Positions 44,129 to 53,346 are shown, counted from the stretch's first letter. The stretch: DNA of 64,000 nucleotides from Vibrio sp. Hep-1b-8 (GCF_006124995.1 NZ_QEWN01000087.1:1-64000), one strand, 5' to 3'. The notes: generated by a model from the letters alone, not told the origin. Program-made: numbers and translations.

Positions 44129-45742
44129 ATGAACGCAAACTGTGAACATCAGTGTGATGTGTTGGTGGTGGGTAGTGGCGCAGCAGGTCTATCGTTGGCG
44201 TTGCGTGTCGCTGAATACGGCAAAGTCATCGTGCTGAGTAAAGGAGCTCGTAGCGAAGGAGCGACCTATTACGCGCAAGGTGGTATCGCCGCAGTTTTCG
44301 ATGAGTCAGACAGTATTGAATCGCACGTTCAAGACACCCTAATCGCAGGTGCAGGCATTTGCGAAAAAGAGACGGTTGAGTTTATTGCCCGAAACGCCAA
44401 AGAGTGTGTGCAATGGCTAATCGACGGTGGCGTTCCATTTGATCGTGAAGAAAACGATAGTGATGAGGCCCCTCGTTACCACTTAACCAGAGAGGGTGGT
44501 CACAGCCATCGTCGCATTTTACATGCCGCCGATGCTACAGGTATGGCAATGCAAACCTCTCTGCAAGACAATGTTCATAATCACCCAAACATTACGGTTT
44601 TAGAGCGTCATAACGCCCTAGACTTAATTACCGAAGACAAGGTCGGTGGAGACAGCAAAAAGGTTGTCGGTGCATACATCTGGAACCGTAATCAGGAGCA
44701 CGTCGAAACCGTACGTTCAAAGTTCGTCGTTCTTGCGACAGGTGGAGCATCAAAAGTATACCAATACACGTCTAACCCTGACGTTTCATCCGGTGATGGT
44801 ATCGCGATGGCTTGGCGTGCAGGCTGTCGAGTGGCAAACCTAGAGTTCAATCAATTCCATCCAACCTGTTTATATCATCCAGAAGCTCGAAACTTCTTGC
44901 TCACAGAAGCTTTGCGCGGTGAAGGCGCCTATTTGCGTCGTCCTGACGGCTCTCGCTTTATGCCTGATTTCGATCCACGTGAAGAGCTTGCACCACGTGA
45001 TGTGGTCGCTCGTGCTATCGACTTTGAAATGAAACGACTGGGTGCAGACTGTATGTACCTAGACATTAGTCATAAGCCAGCAGATTTTATTGAGAAACAC
45101 TTCCCAACCATCAATACGCGCCTGCTCGATCTTGGCATAGATACGACCAAAGAACCAATCCCAGTGGTTCCTGCGGCACACTACACCTGTGGTGGCGTTA
45201 TGGTTGAGCAGACAGGCCAAACGGATCTCTCTCAACTCTATGCAATCGGTGAAGTCAGCTATACCGGTCTACACGGTGCAAACCGCATGGCATCAAATTC
45301 TTTGCTTGAGTGTGTGGTCTACGCGTGGGCTGCAGCCAATGACATCATCACAAATCTCGATCAAGCAACGTTGCCACCAAGTCTTCCTGCTTGGGATGAA
45401 AGTCAGGTTAGCTGCTCAGATGAAGAGGTCGTCATTCAGCATAACTGGCATGAGTTACGTCTCTTTATGTGGGACTACATGGGGATCGTTAGAACCGATA
45501 AGCGTTTGGAGCGTGCATTGCGCCGAATCCAGCTACTTCAGCAGGAAACACACGAGTACTACAGTAACTTCAGAGTATCTAACAACTTACTTGAACTGCG
45601 TAATCTACTACAGGTTGCTGAGCTTATGGTACGTTGTGCAATGGAACGCAAAGAGAGCCGCGGCCTACACTACACTCTAGACTACCCTGAACTTGCCGAA
45701 GACAGTGGTCCAACAATTTTAGTACCAGAGAAGCTAAAATAA
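44129..45742 (+). CDS. nadB: L-aspartate oxidase
   Basis: FAD enzyme that oxidises aspartate to iminoaspartate, the first step of de novo NAD synthesis. 537 residues (E. coli 540). FAD-binding [19 protein letters not shown] at the N-terminus, substrate-loop [21 protein letters not shown] cut short here to its core HSHRR, and the [20 protein letters not shown] signature. The ribosome-binding site is weak. Divergent from rpoE, as in E. coli. Confidence 0.98.
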   Translation: MNANCEHQCDVLVVGSGAAGLSLALRVAEYGKVIVLSKGARSEGATYYAQGGIAAVFDESDSIESHVQDTLIAGAGICEKETVEFIARNAKECVQWLIDGGVPFDREENDSDEAPRYHLTREGGHSHRRILHAADATGMAMQTSLQDNVHNHPNITVLERHNALDLITEDKVGGDSKKVVGAYIWNRNQEHVETVRSKFVVLATGGASKVYQYTSNPDVSSGDGIAMAWRAGCRVANLEFNQFHPTCLYHPEARNFLLTEALRGEGAYLRRPDGSRFMPDFDPREELAPRDVVARAIDFEMKRLGADCMYLDISHKPADFIEKHFPTINTRLLDLGIDTTKEPIPVVPAAHYTCGGVMVEQTGQTDLSQLYAIGEVSYTGLHGANRMASNSLLECVVYAWAAANDIITNLDQATLPPSLPAWDESQVSCSDEEVVIQHNWHELRLFMWDYMGIVRTDKRLERALRRIQLLQQETHEYYSNFRVSNNLLELRNLLQVAELMVRCAMERKESRGLHYTLDYPELAEDSGPTILVPEKLK

Positions 45743-45752
45743 TCTCACTTGA

Positions 45753-45774
45753 GGGAGCCTATGGCTCCCTTTTT
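45753..45774 (+). terminator. nadB terminator, overlapping the ygfX end
   Basis: A perfect 7-bp stem (45753-45759 with 45763-45769) with loop TAT, followed by T5. The downstream arm and T run are the last codons (KREP) of ygfX on the other strand. Confidence 0.85.
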
Positions 45775-46157
45775 AACATCACCACTAACTCACGATATTT
45801 TGCTTCTGTGACACTATCTCGCCACAGCATCACTCTTTCCTCATTGCGATGAATGATCACCAAGCCGATCGGTAGAAACGTGAACATCACTTTTTTGATC
45901 TTATGCCGACCACGAGTTGATTGATATTGCGTTGCAGAAAAAAAGCTCACTTCATCTCGCAATGACTTAATAAGTAACGGTTCTGCCTTGACGTGTTTAA
46001 AAAGCACAAACAGAAGCAAAAAGGTTGGGGCTAACGGTAATGTAGAGAGGGTAATTATTGAGAAGGCCAAAACCAGTAGCAAGGTATTGGCCTTTAGCGC
46101 AATAGCTGATGGGGTTAAAGTGAGATTAACGCACTTTGCTGAGGTTATGCGCGACAA
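45759..46157 (-). CDS. ygfX: YgfX/CptA-like membrane protein
   Basis: 132 residues with two hydrophobic segments near the N-terminus (ANTLLLVLAFSIITLSTLPL and APTFLLLFVLF) and a soluble C-terminal part, the layout of YgfX. E. coli YgfX was called toxin CptA with SdhE as antitoxin CptB; that reading is disputed because SdhE is a flavinylation factor. The frame has no ATG: it starts at a TTG and overlaps sdhE by 32 bp, so the exact start is uncertain. Sequence similarity to E. coli is low, and the call leans on position and topology. Confidence 0.75.
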   Translation of the reverse strand: MSRITSAKCVNLTLTPSAIALKANTLLLVLAFSIITLSTLPLAPTFLLLFVLFKHVKAEPLLIKSLRDEVSFFSATQYQSTRGRHKIKKVMFTFLPIGLVIIHRNEERVMLWRDSVTEAKYRELVVMLKREP

Positions 46158-46386
46158 TCTTATCTACCATTGCTGCATGGCCTAAGTTCTCGCTTCGACC
46201 ATGTCCCATAATCCAGGTAAACAAATCTGGATCATCACACTCCAGCAGTGAGACAAAGTCACGTTGTTCATTTTCTTGTAGGCCATCAAAGCATTCTTCA
46301 AAAAATGGCATGATCACTACGTCGAGTTCTAACATTCCACGGCGACACGCCCATTTAATACGCGCTTTTTGTTCTGCGGGATACAT
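46126..46386 (-). CDS. sdhE: FAD assembly factor SdhE
   Basis: 86-residue protein that promotes covalent attachment of FAD to succinate dehydrogenase and fumarate reductase flavoproteins. The conserved RIKWACRRGMLELDVVIMPF, with the RGxxE motif in RRGMLE, and DPDLFTWIMG are present. GAGGA precedes the ATG. It overlaps ygfX downstream; ygfZ is divergent, as in E. coli. Confidence 0.97.
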   Translation of the reverse strand: MYPAEQKARIKWACRRGMLELDVVIMPFFEECFDGLQENEQRDFVSLLECDDPDLFTWIMGHGRSENLGHAAMVDKIVAHNLSKVR

Positions 46387-46587
46387 TCTACTTCCTCACC
46401 TTATCGGTTGTTTGCGCCGAGTGTAACAAGCAAATAAGCTTACAACTAGTACGTCAGTCACACTCCCGACTAAGGTCACTATTTTCGTTCACTATCTAGA
46501 TTATGAATGGCACACAATTCAAAAGGTTGTTTATCACTAGGAATAGGCGATAACATACGGCCATCAACTACTTATTAGGTAACTATC

Positions 46588-47556
46588 ATGGATTGGCACA
46601 ACGACTTTGCACCCTTACAACTCGCGTCGAATGATGTTCTTCCCCAACTGGCGATTGCCCCTCTCAACTCATGGGCTGCAATCACCATGGTTGGTGAAGA
46701 TAAGAAGTCTTACTTACAAGGCCAAGTTACCTGCGATGTGGTTAAGCTAGAACCACATTTATCCACATTTGGCGCCCACTGCGATGCCAAAGGTAAAGTC
46801 TGGAGTGTATTCCGACTCTTCCATCACAATGATGGTTATGCCATGTTTCAACCGTCAGCAGTGATCGAAAAAGAGCTGGCTGAAATTAAAAAATATGCCG
46901 TTTTTTCAAAGGTAGAAATCAAGCAAGCCGACGAGATCGCTCTGGGGGTGATGGGTGAAAAGGCAACCGAACTGGTTGATAGACTATCTACTCTATCTGG
47001 AGATGTGCGCCCAATAGATGGCGGAACAGCCGTTAAAATAGACCACCAGCGCTGGTTGCTGCTAATAACACAAGAGGCGGCACAGCACATTGTGGCTTCA
47101 AGCCAAGCTGACAAGGTTGATGAGACACTTTGGACACTCCTCGATATCCAAGCGGGTTTGCCGATCTTAACAGCTGAACAGCAAAATGAGCACATACCAC
47201 AAGCACTCAATGTTCAAGCTTTAGCGGGTATTAGCTTCACTAAAGGCTGTTACACCGGACAGGAAACGGTAGCACGAGCTAAATATCGCGGGATTAACAA
47301 ACGTGCGCTATTCATTATTAAAGGGGAAGCACAGCAGGAGATTGCTGCTAACGCAGAACTAGAGCGCGCTGTTGGAGAAAACTGGCGTAGCGCGGGTCAA
47401 CTGCTCGCACACTATCGCTATAGTAATAACCATGCCTTGGCTCTTGTTGTATTACCAAACAACTTAGAAGAGGACACTCAGCTACGCCTTAAAGACCAGG
47501 CTCAAAGTCAGTGGACTTTCGCGTCCCTTCCTTATTCACTTGAAGACAATGACTAG
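46588..47556 (+). CDS. ygfZ: Folate-binding Fe-S/tRNA-modifying protein YgfZ
   Basis: Folate-dependent protein needed for full activity of some iron-sulfur enzymes, including MiaB. 322 residues. The family signature KGCYTGQE with its conserved Cys lies near residue 220; the N-terminal half contains [10 protein letters not shown], typical of the GcvT-like fold. AGGT precedes the ATG. Its stop overlaps the start of the next gene. Confidence 0.96.
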   Translation: MDWHNDFAPLQLASNDVLPQLAIAPLNSWAAITMVGEDKKSYLQGQVTCDVVKLEPHLSTFGAHCDAKGKVWSVFRLFHHNDGYAMFQPSAVIEKELAEIKKYAVFSKVEIKQADEIALGVMGEKATELVDRLSTLSGDVRPIDGGTAVKIDHQRWLLLITQEAAQHIVASSQADKVDETLWTLLDIQAGLPILTAEQQNEHIPQALNVQALAGISFTKGCYTGQETVARAKYRGINKRALFIIKGEAQQEIAANAELERAVGENWRSAGQLLAHYRYSNNHALALVVLPNNLEEDTQLRLKDQAQSQWTFASLPYSLEDND

Positions 47557-48025
47557 TCCGTTTTCTACTCATATTACCCAATACCTTGAATCGCAGCAGG
47601 TCAATTTTCGCCTGCTGCCTCATCAACGTCCAGCCGTCACAATTGAAGATGCGGCGATGCAAAGAGGTATTCGCCCAAGTCAGATGGTGAAGTCGATTGT
47701 ACTGAGAGATATGAGCAATCGTTACGCCATCGCTTGTGCACCCGGAGATCAATCTATCGATCCCAAGAAAGTCAGGGCTTTACTAGAGTGGCGACGTATG
47801 ACCTGCGTATCTATGGAGCAGGTAGCGAGTTTAACGGGCTACCAGATTGGTACCGTCGTTCCCCTTCTTTTAAAAACGCCAATGGCCGTGATCTTCGATC
47901 AACAACTTCTGAGTGAACCTGAAGTCACCATCAGCAGTGGCTCCAATATGGCGGGTATTGCCCTCCAATGTGATGATTTGATTCGCCTTTGCCAACCTAG
48001 AGTTGCCAATATCTGCCGTGACTGA
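47549..48025 (+). CDS. YbaK/EbsC-type aminoacyl-tRNA deacylase
   Basis: 158 residues of the YbaK/ProX/EbsC superfamily, which removes mischarged amino acids from tRNA. Recognisable are [12 protein letters not shown] with a conserved lysine, [14 protein letters not shown] and a GTVVPL loop. The subfamily (YbaK, ProXp or other) and the substrate cannot be fixed by eye. The start at 47549 overlaps the ygfZ stop by 8 bp; the frame continues upstream to 47540. Confidence 0.88.
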   Translation: MTSPFSTHITQYLESQQVNFRLLPHQRPAVTIEDAAMQRGIRPSQMVKSIVLRDMSNRYAIACAPGDQSIDPKKVRALLEWRRMTCVSMEQVASLTGYQIGTVVPLLLKTPMAVIFDQQLLSEPEVTISSGSNMAGIALQCDDLIRLCQPRVANICRD

Positions 48026-48066
48026 AACGAAACCTACCCAAGTTGGATAACATTCAGATATTTTTT

Positions 48067-48080
48067 TGCAATCGATTGCA
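48067..48080. promoter_or_regulatory. Perfect 14-bp palindrome TGCAATCGATTGCA
   Basis: TGCAATCGATTGCA is fully self-complementary with a central CG, like operators of LacI-family repressors. It lies 42 bp after the YbaK-like stop codon, ahead of the unexplained 600-bp gap. Confidence 0.4.
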
Positions 48081-48119
48081 TCAATTGGTGATTAGCGTCT
48101 CACGCCTAAGTATTGGTTG

Positions 48120-48372
48120 TTAGATTTTTATTCAATTTAAAAGCATAAGTAGTCAAGGTGCATTTTTTGAAGTATTCTGTTTTTGTTGGTTAAAGTTCGA
48201 ACAAAGGTCATGTGCCCCGTTCGACACTCGCTGAAGAGTCTGTATATAACTTGCAATGCGAGTGCACTCCTTCTCCAACAAAAAAAAGTGAATCCACTGA
48301 TTGTTTCAGGACATCCACTTTTTGTGTAATGCATCTGTGACTATTCGCCCGCCTTGAAGCGGGCTTTTTTTT
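48120..48372 (+). other. Unexplained non-coding stretch ending in a strong terminator
   Basis: No convincing gene. Stop codons interrupt the frames; a 65-codon minus-strand frame at 48137-48334 has no ribosome-binding site or known similarity. The stretch includes A-rich and T-rich runs and paired AAAAAGTG/CACTTTTT arms with a repeated ATCCACT, and it ends at a strong plus-strand terminator at 48347-48372 that has no protein gene in front of it. A small RNA or a remnant of a mobile or dispersed repeat are both possible. Confidence 0.4.
48347..48372 (+). terminator. Orphan intrinsic terminator
   Basis: GCCCGC (48347-48352) pairs with GCGGGC (48359-48364) and is followed by T8. The nearest plus-strand coding sequence ends 320 bp upstream. 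Confidence 0.88.
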
Positions 48373-48502
48373 GCAAATTTAACACCTAATTAGAAAGTTA
48401 AACTATTCTTAAAACTGTCACATAGTTCAGGCTTAATACTTCACGATTAAGACCTTCTATAAGTTCCTAACTCAGAACATAAATGAGGTAACTATCACAA
48501 TA

Positions 48503-48552
48503 ATTTGGATATTTATCCGCGAATTTGCTTACAGCAACACAAATATCCAAAT
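48503..48552. promoter_or_regulatory. 12-bp perfect inverted repeat upstream of the 68-aa ORF
   Basis: ATTTGGATATTT (48503-48514) and AAATATCCAAAT (48541-48552) are perfect inverted copies spaced by 26 bp. They lie about 60-110 bp ahead of a TATAAT (48613-48618) that precedes the small gene. Confidence 0.5.
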
Positions 48553-48649
48553 AACACAGTTTTGACTGCATATTCCCCCATGACAATCACACTATTAATG
48601 GTGGGAACTCAGTATAATTGCGGTGCTTGCTAAACATAAGGACAAATGT

Positions 48650-48856
48650 ATGAGACTGTTTAAGCGCTATACACCAGGTATGATTGCTAAACACATTAGT
48701 CGACTATTTAAAGGAAGGATTTATATCTACGGAGTAGGTAAATTTGAGTTTGATAACGGTAAGCTTATTCTGCCAGAAAAGGCAGAGCGCAGGCATTTTC
48801 AAGCGGTAAAAGAGATCAATAAAGAAATCATGAAACTCCGCTGTGCATACGCATAA
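48650..48856 (+). CDS. Small basic protein of unknown function (68 aa)
   Basis: 68 residues, beginning MRLFKRYTPGMIAKHISRLF, with a middle KGRIYIYGVGKFEFDNGKL and a Lys/Arg/Glu-rich C-terminal helix. AAGGAC lies before the ATG, and TATAAT lies 32 bp upstream, so it looks like a real, separately transcribed gene. The start at 48650 is preferred over an ATG 27 bp upstream. I do not recognise a family. No signal peptide or transmembrane helix is visible. It faces ubiI and shares a terminator with it. Confidence 0.75.
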   Translation: MRLFKRYTPGMIAKHISRLFKGRIYIYGVGKFEFDNGKLILPEKAERRHFQAVKEINKEIMKLRCAYA

Positions 48857-48865
48857 CAGAATTTA

Positions 48866-48892
48866 AAAAGGGTTGGCAATGCCAACCCTTTC
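48866..48892. terminator. Bidirectional terminator between the 68-aa gene and ubiI
   Basis: A perfect 11-bp stem (48867-48877 with 48881-48891). The T run is better on the minus strand, serving ubiH-ubiI. Confidence 0.85.
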
Positions 48893-48896
48893 CACT

Positions 48897-50129
48897 TTAG
48901 TGGGTTTGAGATTTTATTCCTCTGTTCTGTGCCAGTTTCGGCAAATCACCTTTCAAACCCAATGCGCGCTTCATAATCTCATCTTTTGCACCAGGAAGTT
49001 GGCCTGCTAGCTTCATACCTATACCGCGGAGCAGTTTTTTCGCTGGATTATTGCCTTCGAAGAGATCTTTAAATCCTTGCATTGCCGCAATCATCTTAGC
49101 GGCCTCAGCTTTACGCCAACGTTCATAACCCCGTAGATTTCGTTTAGTCCCAAAGTCTTCACCTTGCTGCCACATTTCTAGTACGTGTTGGGCAAGACTC
49201 GCCGCATCAAGCAAACCTAAGTTTACCCCCTGCCCTGCGAGTGGGTGAATGGTATGTGCCGCATCTCCAACTAATGCAACTCGCTCTGTCACAAAGTCGC
49301 GTGCATAGCGCATTTTTAATGGGAAGGCGAATCGCTCACCAAGCACTTCACACAAGCCAAGTCTATTATCAAACTCAGCAGTAAGCACTTTACTAAACTC
49401 ATTGGCTGACATACCAAGTAAACGTTCAGCACGATTCGGTTCCGTCGACCACACAATAGAACTCAAATTATCTTCACCTAAAGGAAGAAAAGCCACTGGA
49501 CCTTGAGGTGTAAAGGTTTGACGTGCAACACTTTGGTGAGATTCTTGAGTACGAACGTTAGCAACAATCGCGCTGTGACCGTAATCCCAATGTGTCAAAG
49601 GAATATCTTGCTGCTTGCGTACCCAAGAGTTGGCGCCATCAGCACCAACAACTAGCTTGGCCGTCAATGATTGCCCGCTATCTAAGTTGATCCATGCTTC
49701 ACTCTCTCCAATCGCCATCGAAGCACATTTCGCCGGCATAAATAGAGTGACATTACTTTGCTGCTTAACTTGATCAAGTAACGCAAGTTGAATAACTCGG
49801 TTCTCTACAATATGACCGAGGTCCGGTTGCGCTAGCTGCTGTGCTTCGAACTCAATTCGAGCAAAACTGTCTTGTTCCCAGACTTCCATTGCACGATAAG
49901 GGGCCGCTCGACGCTGAACGATTCCTTGCCATGCCCCTAGGTTTCGCAAAATTGTCTCACTAGAACGACTTAATGCTGAAACACGCACATCAGGAAGCTC
50001 ACCAAGCTCACTTTCTGGTTCACGACTTTCGATCACCGCGATACGTAGTTCTGTATCTTTGAACGCAGCGGCGAGCGCTAAGCCAACCATTCCACCACCA
50101 ACAATGGCGATATCTACACTTTGCATCAT
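48897..50129 (-). CDS. ubiI: 2-octaprenylphenol hydroxylase (UbiI/VisC)
   Basis: Flavin monooxygenase for the C5 hydroxylation in ubiquinone synthesis. 410 residues: Rossmann motif VDIAIVGGGMVGLALA, a middle DG motif (LVVGADGANSWVR) and the second FAD motif GDAAHTIHPLAGQGVNLG. Assigned to UbiI and not UbiF from its place next to ubiH, the E. coli arrangement. Start is at one of two adjacent ATGs. It lies 25 bp after ubiH. Confidence 0.9.
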   Translation of the reverse strand: MMQSVDIAIVGGGMVGLALAAAFKDTELRIAVIESREPESELGELPDVRVSALSRSSETILRNLGAWQGIVQRRAAPYRAMEVWEQDSFARIEFEAQQLAQPDLGHIVENRVIQLALLDQVKQQSNVTLFMPAKCASMAIGESEAWINLDSGQSLTAKLVVGADGANSWVRKQQDIPLTHWDYGHSAIVANVRTQESHQSVARQTFTPQGPVAFLPLGEDNLSSIVWSTEPNRAERLLGMSANEFSKVLTAEFDNRLGLCEVLGERFAFPLKMRYARDFVTERVALVGDAAHTIHPLAGQGVNLGLLDAASLAQHVLEMWQQGEDFGTKRNLRGYERWRKAEAAKMIAAMQGFKDLFEGNNPAKKLLRGIGMKLAGQLPGAKDEIMKRALGLKGDLPKLAQNRGIKSQTH

Positions 50130-50153
50130 ATCTTTGTGTCCTTGCTGATATCT

Positions 50154-51329
50154 CTAACGAGACACCAAACCTAATGTTCTTCTCAATAGTGGTGTTTTGA
50201 GTATCGGCAAATTATCCATCGCAAACAGACCCACATTTCGCCCGATCCGCGTCACTAAGTAATCATTTGAAAACAGATGTACTAACGCAGAGGTCATCTC
50301 AATTGTCGCATCACGATCATCACATCGAGACTGCTTAAAGCGTTTTAAAACCTGATAACAACCCACATCATGTGTCGAATTTGCAATACTTTCAGCCAAG
50401 GTAGCGACGTCTCTGATACCTAAGTTAAATCCCTGTCCAGCGATAGGGTGAAGCGTTTGTGCCGCATTCCCGACAACAGCAAAGCGGTGCGAAACATTTT
50501 CTTTTCGATATCTAAGTAGTAACGGGTAGCTCGCTCGCTGTCCGACTTTTTTTAACTTACCTAACCGCCAACCAAATGCCGTTTGAAGCTCTGACAAGAA
50601 CTGTTTGTCATCATAGTCCATGACTTCTGTCGCATGTTCTGGACGCAAACACCAAACTAAGGACATACGCCCTTCCGACATAGGTAACAGGGCAACAGGT
50701 CCGGACTCGGTGAAACGCTCAAATGCTTGCCCCTTATGAGCAAGCTCTGTGGTAACATTCGCTATCACAGCAACTTGATCGAAGTTATGCTCAGTCAGTT
50801 CATGCCCCAACTGCTGGCAACAGGTAGACATCGCGCCATCTGCCGCAACCAACAATTTACCTTCAACCACCGTTTCATTGGTGAGCCTTATCTGCACTTT
50901 TTTCTCATGACGAGTAACTTGACTTACAGAAGCTTGGATCAGTTCAATATTGCCGTCTAACTGAGCCTGACTATTGTAAATACGACCAACATCAGCCAAT
51001 TCGACAACATACCCCAAGGCTTCTAGACCCACTTCCTGAGTTGCGATATCGGTCAGACCTGCATGGGTTCGGTCGGAGACATGAATGTGTTCAATTGGCG
51101 TGGCAATTTTTGCAATTTCTTCCCATAAACCAAACTTCCTCAGGATCGCCGCGCTACCATAGGAAAGTGCAATCGAACGTGAATCAAAGCCAGGATGAGC
51201 CTGATCGTCAACAGGAAAAGGTTCTATCACCGCAATAGACAAAGGTTGTTTGGAAAGCTTATTTATCGCTAATGCTAAGGTCATTCCTGCCATAGCACCA
51301 CCAGCAATCACCACATCAAACTGCTTCAT
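50154..51329 (-). CDS. ubiH: 2-octaprenyl-6-methoxyphenol hydroxylase
   Basis: Flavin monooxygenase for the C1 hydroxylation in ubiquinone synthesis. 391 residues starting MKQFDVVIAGGAMAGMTLAL; DG motif LLVAADGAMSTC; second FAD motif VVGNAAQTLHPIAGQGFNLG, in which Asn replaces the Asp seen in most relatives. The ATG at 51329 has AGG 7 nt upstream; the longer frame would overlap ygfB. Only 11 bp separate it from ygfB. Confidence 0.94.
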   Translation of the reverse strand: MKQFDVVIAGGAMAGMTLALAINKLSKQPLSIAVIEPFPVDDQAHPGFDSRSIALSYGSAAILRKFGLWEEIAKIATPIEHIHVSDRTHAGLTDIATQEVGLEALGYVVELADVGRIYNSQAQLDGNIELIQASVSQVTRHEKKVQIRLTNETVVEGKLLVAADGAMSTCCQQLGHELTEHNFDQVAVIANVTTELAHKGQAFERFTESGPVALLPMSEGRMSLVWCLRPEHATEVMDYDDKQFLSELQTAFGWRLGKLKKVGQRASYPLLLRYRKENVSHRFAVVGNAAQTLHPIAGQGFNLGIRDVATLAESIANSTHDVGCYQVLKRFKQSRCDDRDATIEMTSALVHLFSNDYLVTRIGRNVGLFAMDNLPILKTPLLRRTLGLVSR

Positions 51330-51340
51330 CGCGTTACCTA

Positions 51341-51916
51341 TTAATGAATCGTTGGAGCCTGTTTCTCGACCGGTTTTTGGCCAAATTCTGCATGAATGGT
51401 CAACACACATGCCTTAACATGTTCGATCACGTGCTCTAATAACTGAGCTTGTTCTTCGAGATCATCCTCTTCGTCAATACCCAGTTTGGCTATTTCTTCT
51501 AAATCAGCCAATGCCTCTTTAACGTCACTTGATGCCTTATTGAGCGCAGCATTGATTAAACCAAGACCAGAAATAAAGTGGTTAACCCATTCGGCCAAAC
51601 CATCTGCGACGTCAAACAGTGTTGCACTCGCTTCATCATCGGGAAGGAGTAGCTCAAGATCCATTCCAGAACCTGTTAGCTCCTGAATAGTTGCATCTAA
51701 AGTGCCTTCGGCTAACTGCAAAGATTTTGTAGGCCACCCCATACCTTCACTCACATAGTCATAAACAAGTGGCTGCCAACTTTTATCTATTAGGCTCAAA
51801 CCGCCACAAAGCATTCCAGTAAGCAAGCCGTGAAGTTCTGCTGGGTTAACCGCTAAGCCTGCCGACTGTAACTCACTGGCAAATGTCAGATAATCAGGTA
51901 ATTTGGTGTCGCTCAT
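51341..51916 (-). CDS. ygfB: YgfB/UPF0149 family protein
   Basis: 191 mainly helical, acidic residues of the UPF0149 family: [12 protein letters not shown] near the N-terminus and [11 protein letters not shown] in the middle are typical. The biochemical role is not established. AGGT precedes the ATG. In E. coli it heads ygfB-pepP-ubiH-ubiI; here ubiH follows directly and pepP is absent from the locus. Confidence 0.95.
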   Translation of the reverse strand: MSDTKLPDYLTFASELQSAGLAVNPAELHGLLTGMLCGGLSLIDKSWQPLVYDYVSEGMGWPTKSLQLAEGTLDATIQELTGSGMDLELLLPDDEASATLFDVADGLAEWVNHFISGLGLINAALNKASSDVKEALADLEEIAKLGIDEEDDLEEQAQLLEHVIEHVKACVLTIHAEFGQKPVEKQAPTIH

Positions 51917-52153
51917 TGCTATGACCTAAAATAAAGTAAATATCCTCAATCGTATCACTTACCAAAGCAGGCGAAAACGCGTGATTGCGCAATTATGGGG
52001 AGCTTTTACACAAATTGCCCAATTACTGTGTTGTTACACACTGATTTTGGTTAGGTCTAACTGAAAAGCTTGAATCTTAATAAGGCTTTTTCTATAGTTT
52101 CTCCCTCGGTGATTATCTGCTTTATCACCTTAGACAACAGATATAGAGTCGGT

Positions 52154-52462
52154 ATGAGTAATCAAGCGGTAGAAGTCGAAATCTTAGGCAAACTAACTCG
52201 TGTTAACTGTCCAGCAGGACAAGAAGAGTCTTTGATCAATGCAGCAGCACGTTTAGATGATCGCCTTAAAGAGTTAGCGGCTAAAACCAAGATGACCAAC
52301 GAAGTACAGCTGCTGACCTTTGTTGCCTTAAACTTTTGTCACGAACTCGAAGTCCGCGACAACGATTCAAAGCAGGAACAAGATGCAATGGTTGAGCGTA
52401 TGGAACTGCTCTCTGCGTCTTTGGATGATGCAATTAGTAAAGTTAAGCCAGGACAGCAGTAA
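52154..52462 (+). CDS. zapA: Cell division protein ZapA
   Basis: Cytoplasmic protein that crosslinks FtsZ protofilaments at the division ring. 102 residues: N-terminal beta domain (VEVEILGKLTRVNCPAGQEE) and a C-terminal coiled coil (HELEVRDNDSKQEQDAMVER). The ATG at 52154 gives the family start with GAG upstream; the longer frame adds 28 residues without similarity. Divergent from ygfB and followed by 6S RNA. Confidence 0.96.
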   Translation: MSNQAVEVEILGKLTRVNCPAGQEESLINAAARLDDRLKELAAKTKMTNEVQLLTFVALNFCHELEVRDNDSKQEQDAMVERMELLSASLDDAISKVKPGQQ

Positions 52463-52483
52463 CCTTTACACCATCAAGAATTT

Positions 52484-52663
52484 ACCCTGGAGTGTTCGTG
52501 AGGGGATTAAGTCCCTGAGCCGATAAGCAATACCCAAGGGTTAGTACTTGATAGCTATTGAGCAAGCTCGGCTTGTACCGAGAAGCCTACGGTTATCTCT
52601 GCTGATCCGCCTTGAACCAGCTGGTTCAAGGGTCCATATCTCCAACGGCACTCTGGGGTATCC
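52484..52663 (+). ncRNA. ssrS: 6S RNA
   Basis: About 180 nt between zapA and fau, the conserved site of ssrS. The terminal stem is ACCCTGGAGTG with CACTCTGGGGT. Conserved internal segments are present: TTCGTGAGGGG, GTCCCTGAGCCGATA, GAGCAAGCTCGG, CCGAGAAGCCTACGG and CCTTGAACC..GGTTCAAGGG. 6S RNA mimics an open promoter, binds sigma-70 RNA polymerase in stationary phase and is released by making a pRNA. The exact ends are estimated from the closing stem. Confidence 0.93.
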
Positions 52664-52696
52664 CTATCTCGATACCCAGCAACCATGGGTAATGTC

Positions 52697-53284
52697 ATGA
52701 CTCTTTCACGCCAAGACTTACGCAAAGTCATTCGACAGAAACGCAATGCGCTCAGTAGCGACACGCAATATCTGGCAGGATTAGACTTAGTGACACAATT
52801 CAAGCAATTGCCTGAGATCGCCTCAGCACAACACATCGCTTTGTACATCACCGCAGATGGCGAGATCGATACTAAACCACTCATTGAATGGCTATGGCAG
52901 CAGGGAAAGGATGTCTACTTGCCTGTAATTCATCCCTTCTCCCACGGTCATCTACTGTTTCTTCGATACTCAAGCACGACACCTATGGTGCTAAACCGCT
53001 ATGCAATTGCAGAACCCAAATTAGACCAGACTCAGATTATTCCTGTCGCTCAGCTTGATCTCATCTGCACCCCTTTAGTCGCTTTTGACTCGACTGGACA
53101 TCGCCTAGGAATGGGAGGGGGCTACTACGATCGAACGCTAGAGCCTTGGTTCAACACTCGCCTCGGGCCTAAACCGATTGGATTAGCCCATGACTGCCAG
53201 CAAGTCGACTCACTGCCTATTGAGTCTTGGGATGTACCTCTACCTAAAATAGTGACGCCAAGCCAGATCTGGGATTGGGAATAA
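52697..53284 (+). CDS. fau: 5-formyltetrahydrofolate cyclo-ligase
   Basis: Converts 5-formyl-THF to 5,10-methenyl-THF. 195 residues with KVIRQKRNALS near the N-terminus, the substrate loop VAFDSTGHRLGMGGGYYDRTL and a C-terminal DVPLPKIVTP. The ATG at 52697 is favoured by GGG 7 nt upstream; an ATG 12 bp earlier lacks a ribosome-binding site. In E. coli the gene (ygfA) is cotranscribed with 6S RNA, and the spacing here allows the same. Confidence 0.95.
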   Translation: MTLSRQDLRKVIRQKRNALSSDTQYLAGLDLVTQFKQLPEIASAQHIALYITADGEIDTKPLIEWLWQQGKDVYLPVIHPFSHGHLLFLRYSSTTPMVLNRYAIAEPKLDQTQIIPVAQLDLICTPLVAFDSTGHRLGMGGGYYDRTLEPWFNTRLGPKPIGLAHDCQQVDSLPIESWDVPLPKIVTPSQIWDWE

Positions 53285-53346
53285 AACCAATTTGCAGCTA
53301 TAATCGCCGCCGCAAACGATTTAACTACCGCCTCTAGGAGATGAGC

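Noticed and set aside
43936-44145. 69-codon frame before nadB
   Set aside because: Overlaps the nadB start, has poor initiation signals and crosses the inverted repeats; composition looks non-coding.
45759-46386. Toxin-antitoxin pair (CptAB)
   Set aside because: SdhE is established as a flavinylation factor and the toxin reading is disputed; nothing in the sequence supports a toxin here.
48137-48334. 65-codon minus-strand frame in the 48-kb gap
   Set aside because: No ribosome-binding site, no recognised family, and it spans the repeat arms; a second frame on the same strand is equally open for part of its length.
48100-48372. CsrB-type RNA
   Set aside because: Such RNAs carry many GGA motifs in hairpin loops; only a few GGA occur here.
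48866-48892. Hairpin as a riboswitch or operator
   Set aside because: It is a plain bidirectional terminator between convergent genes.
52555-52884. 109-codon frame opposite 6S RNA and fau
   Set aside because: Lies antisense to the 6S RNA and to fau; shadow frame.
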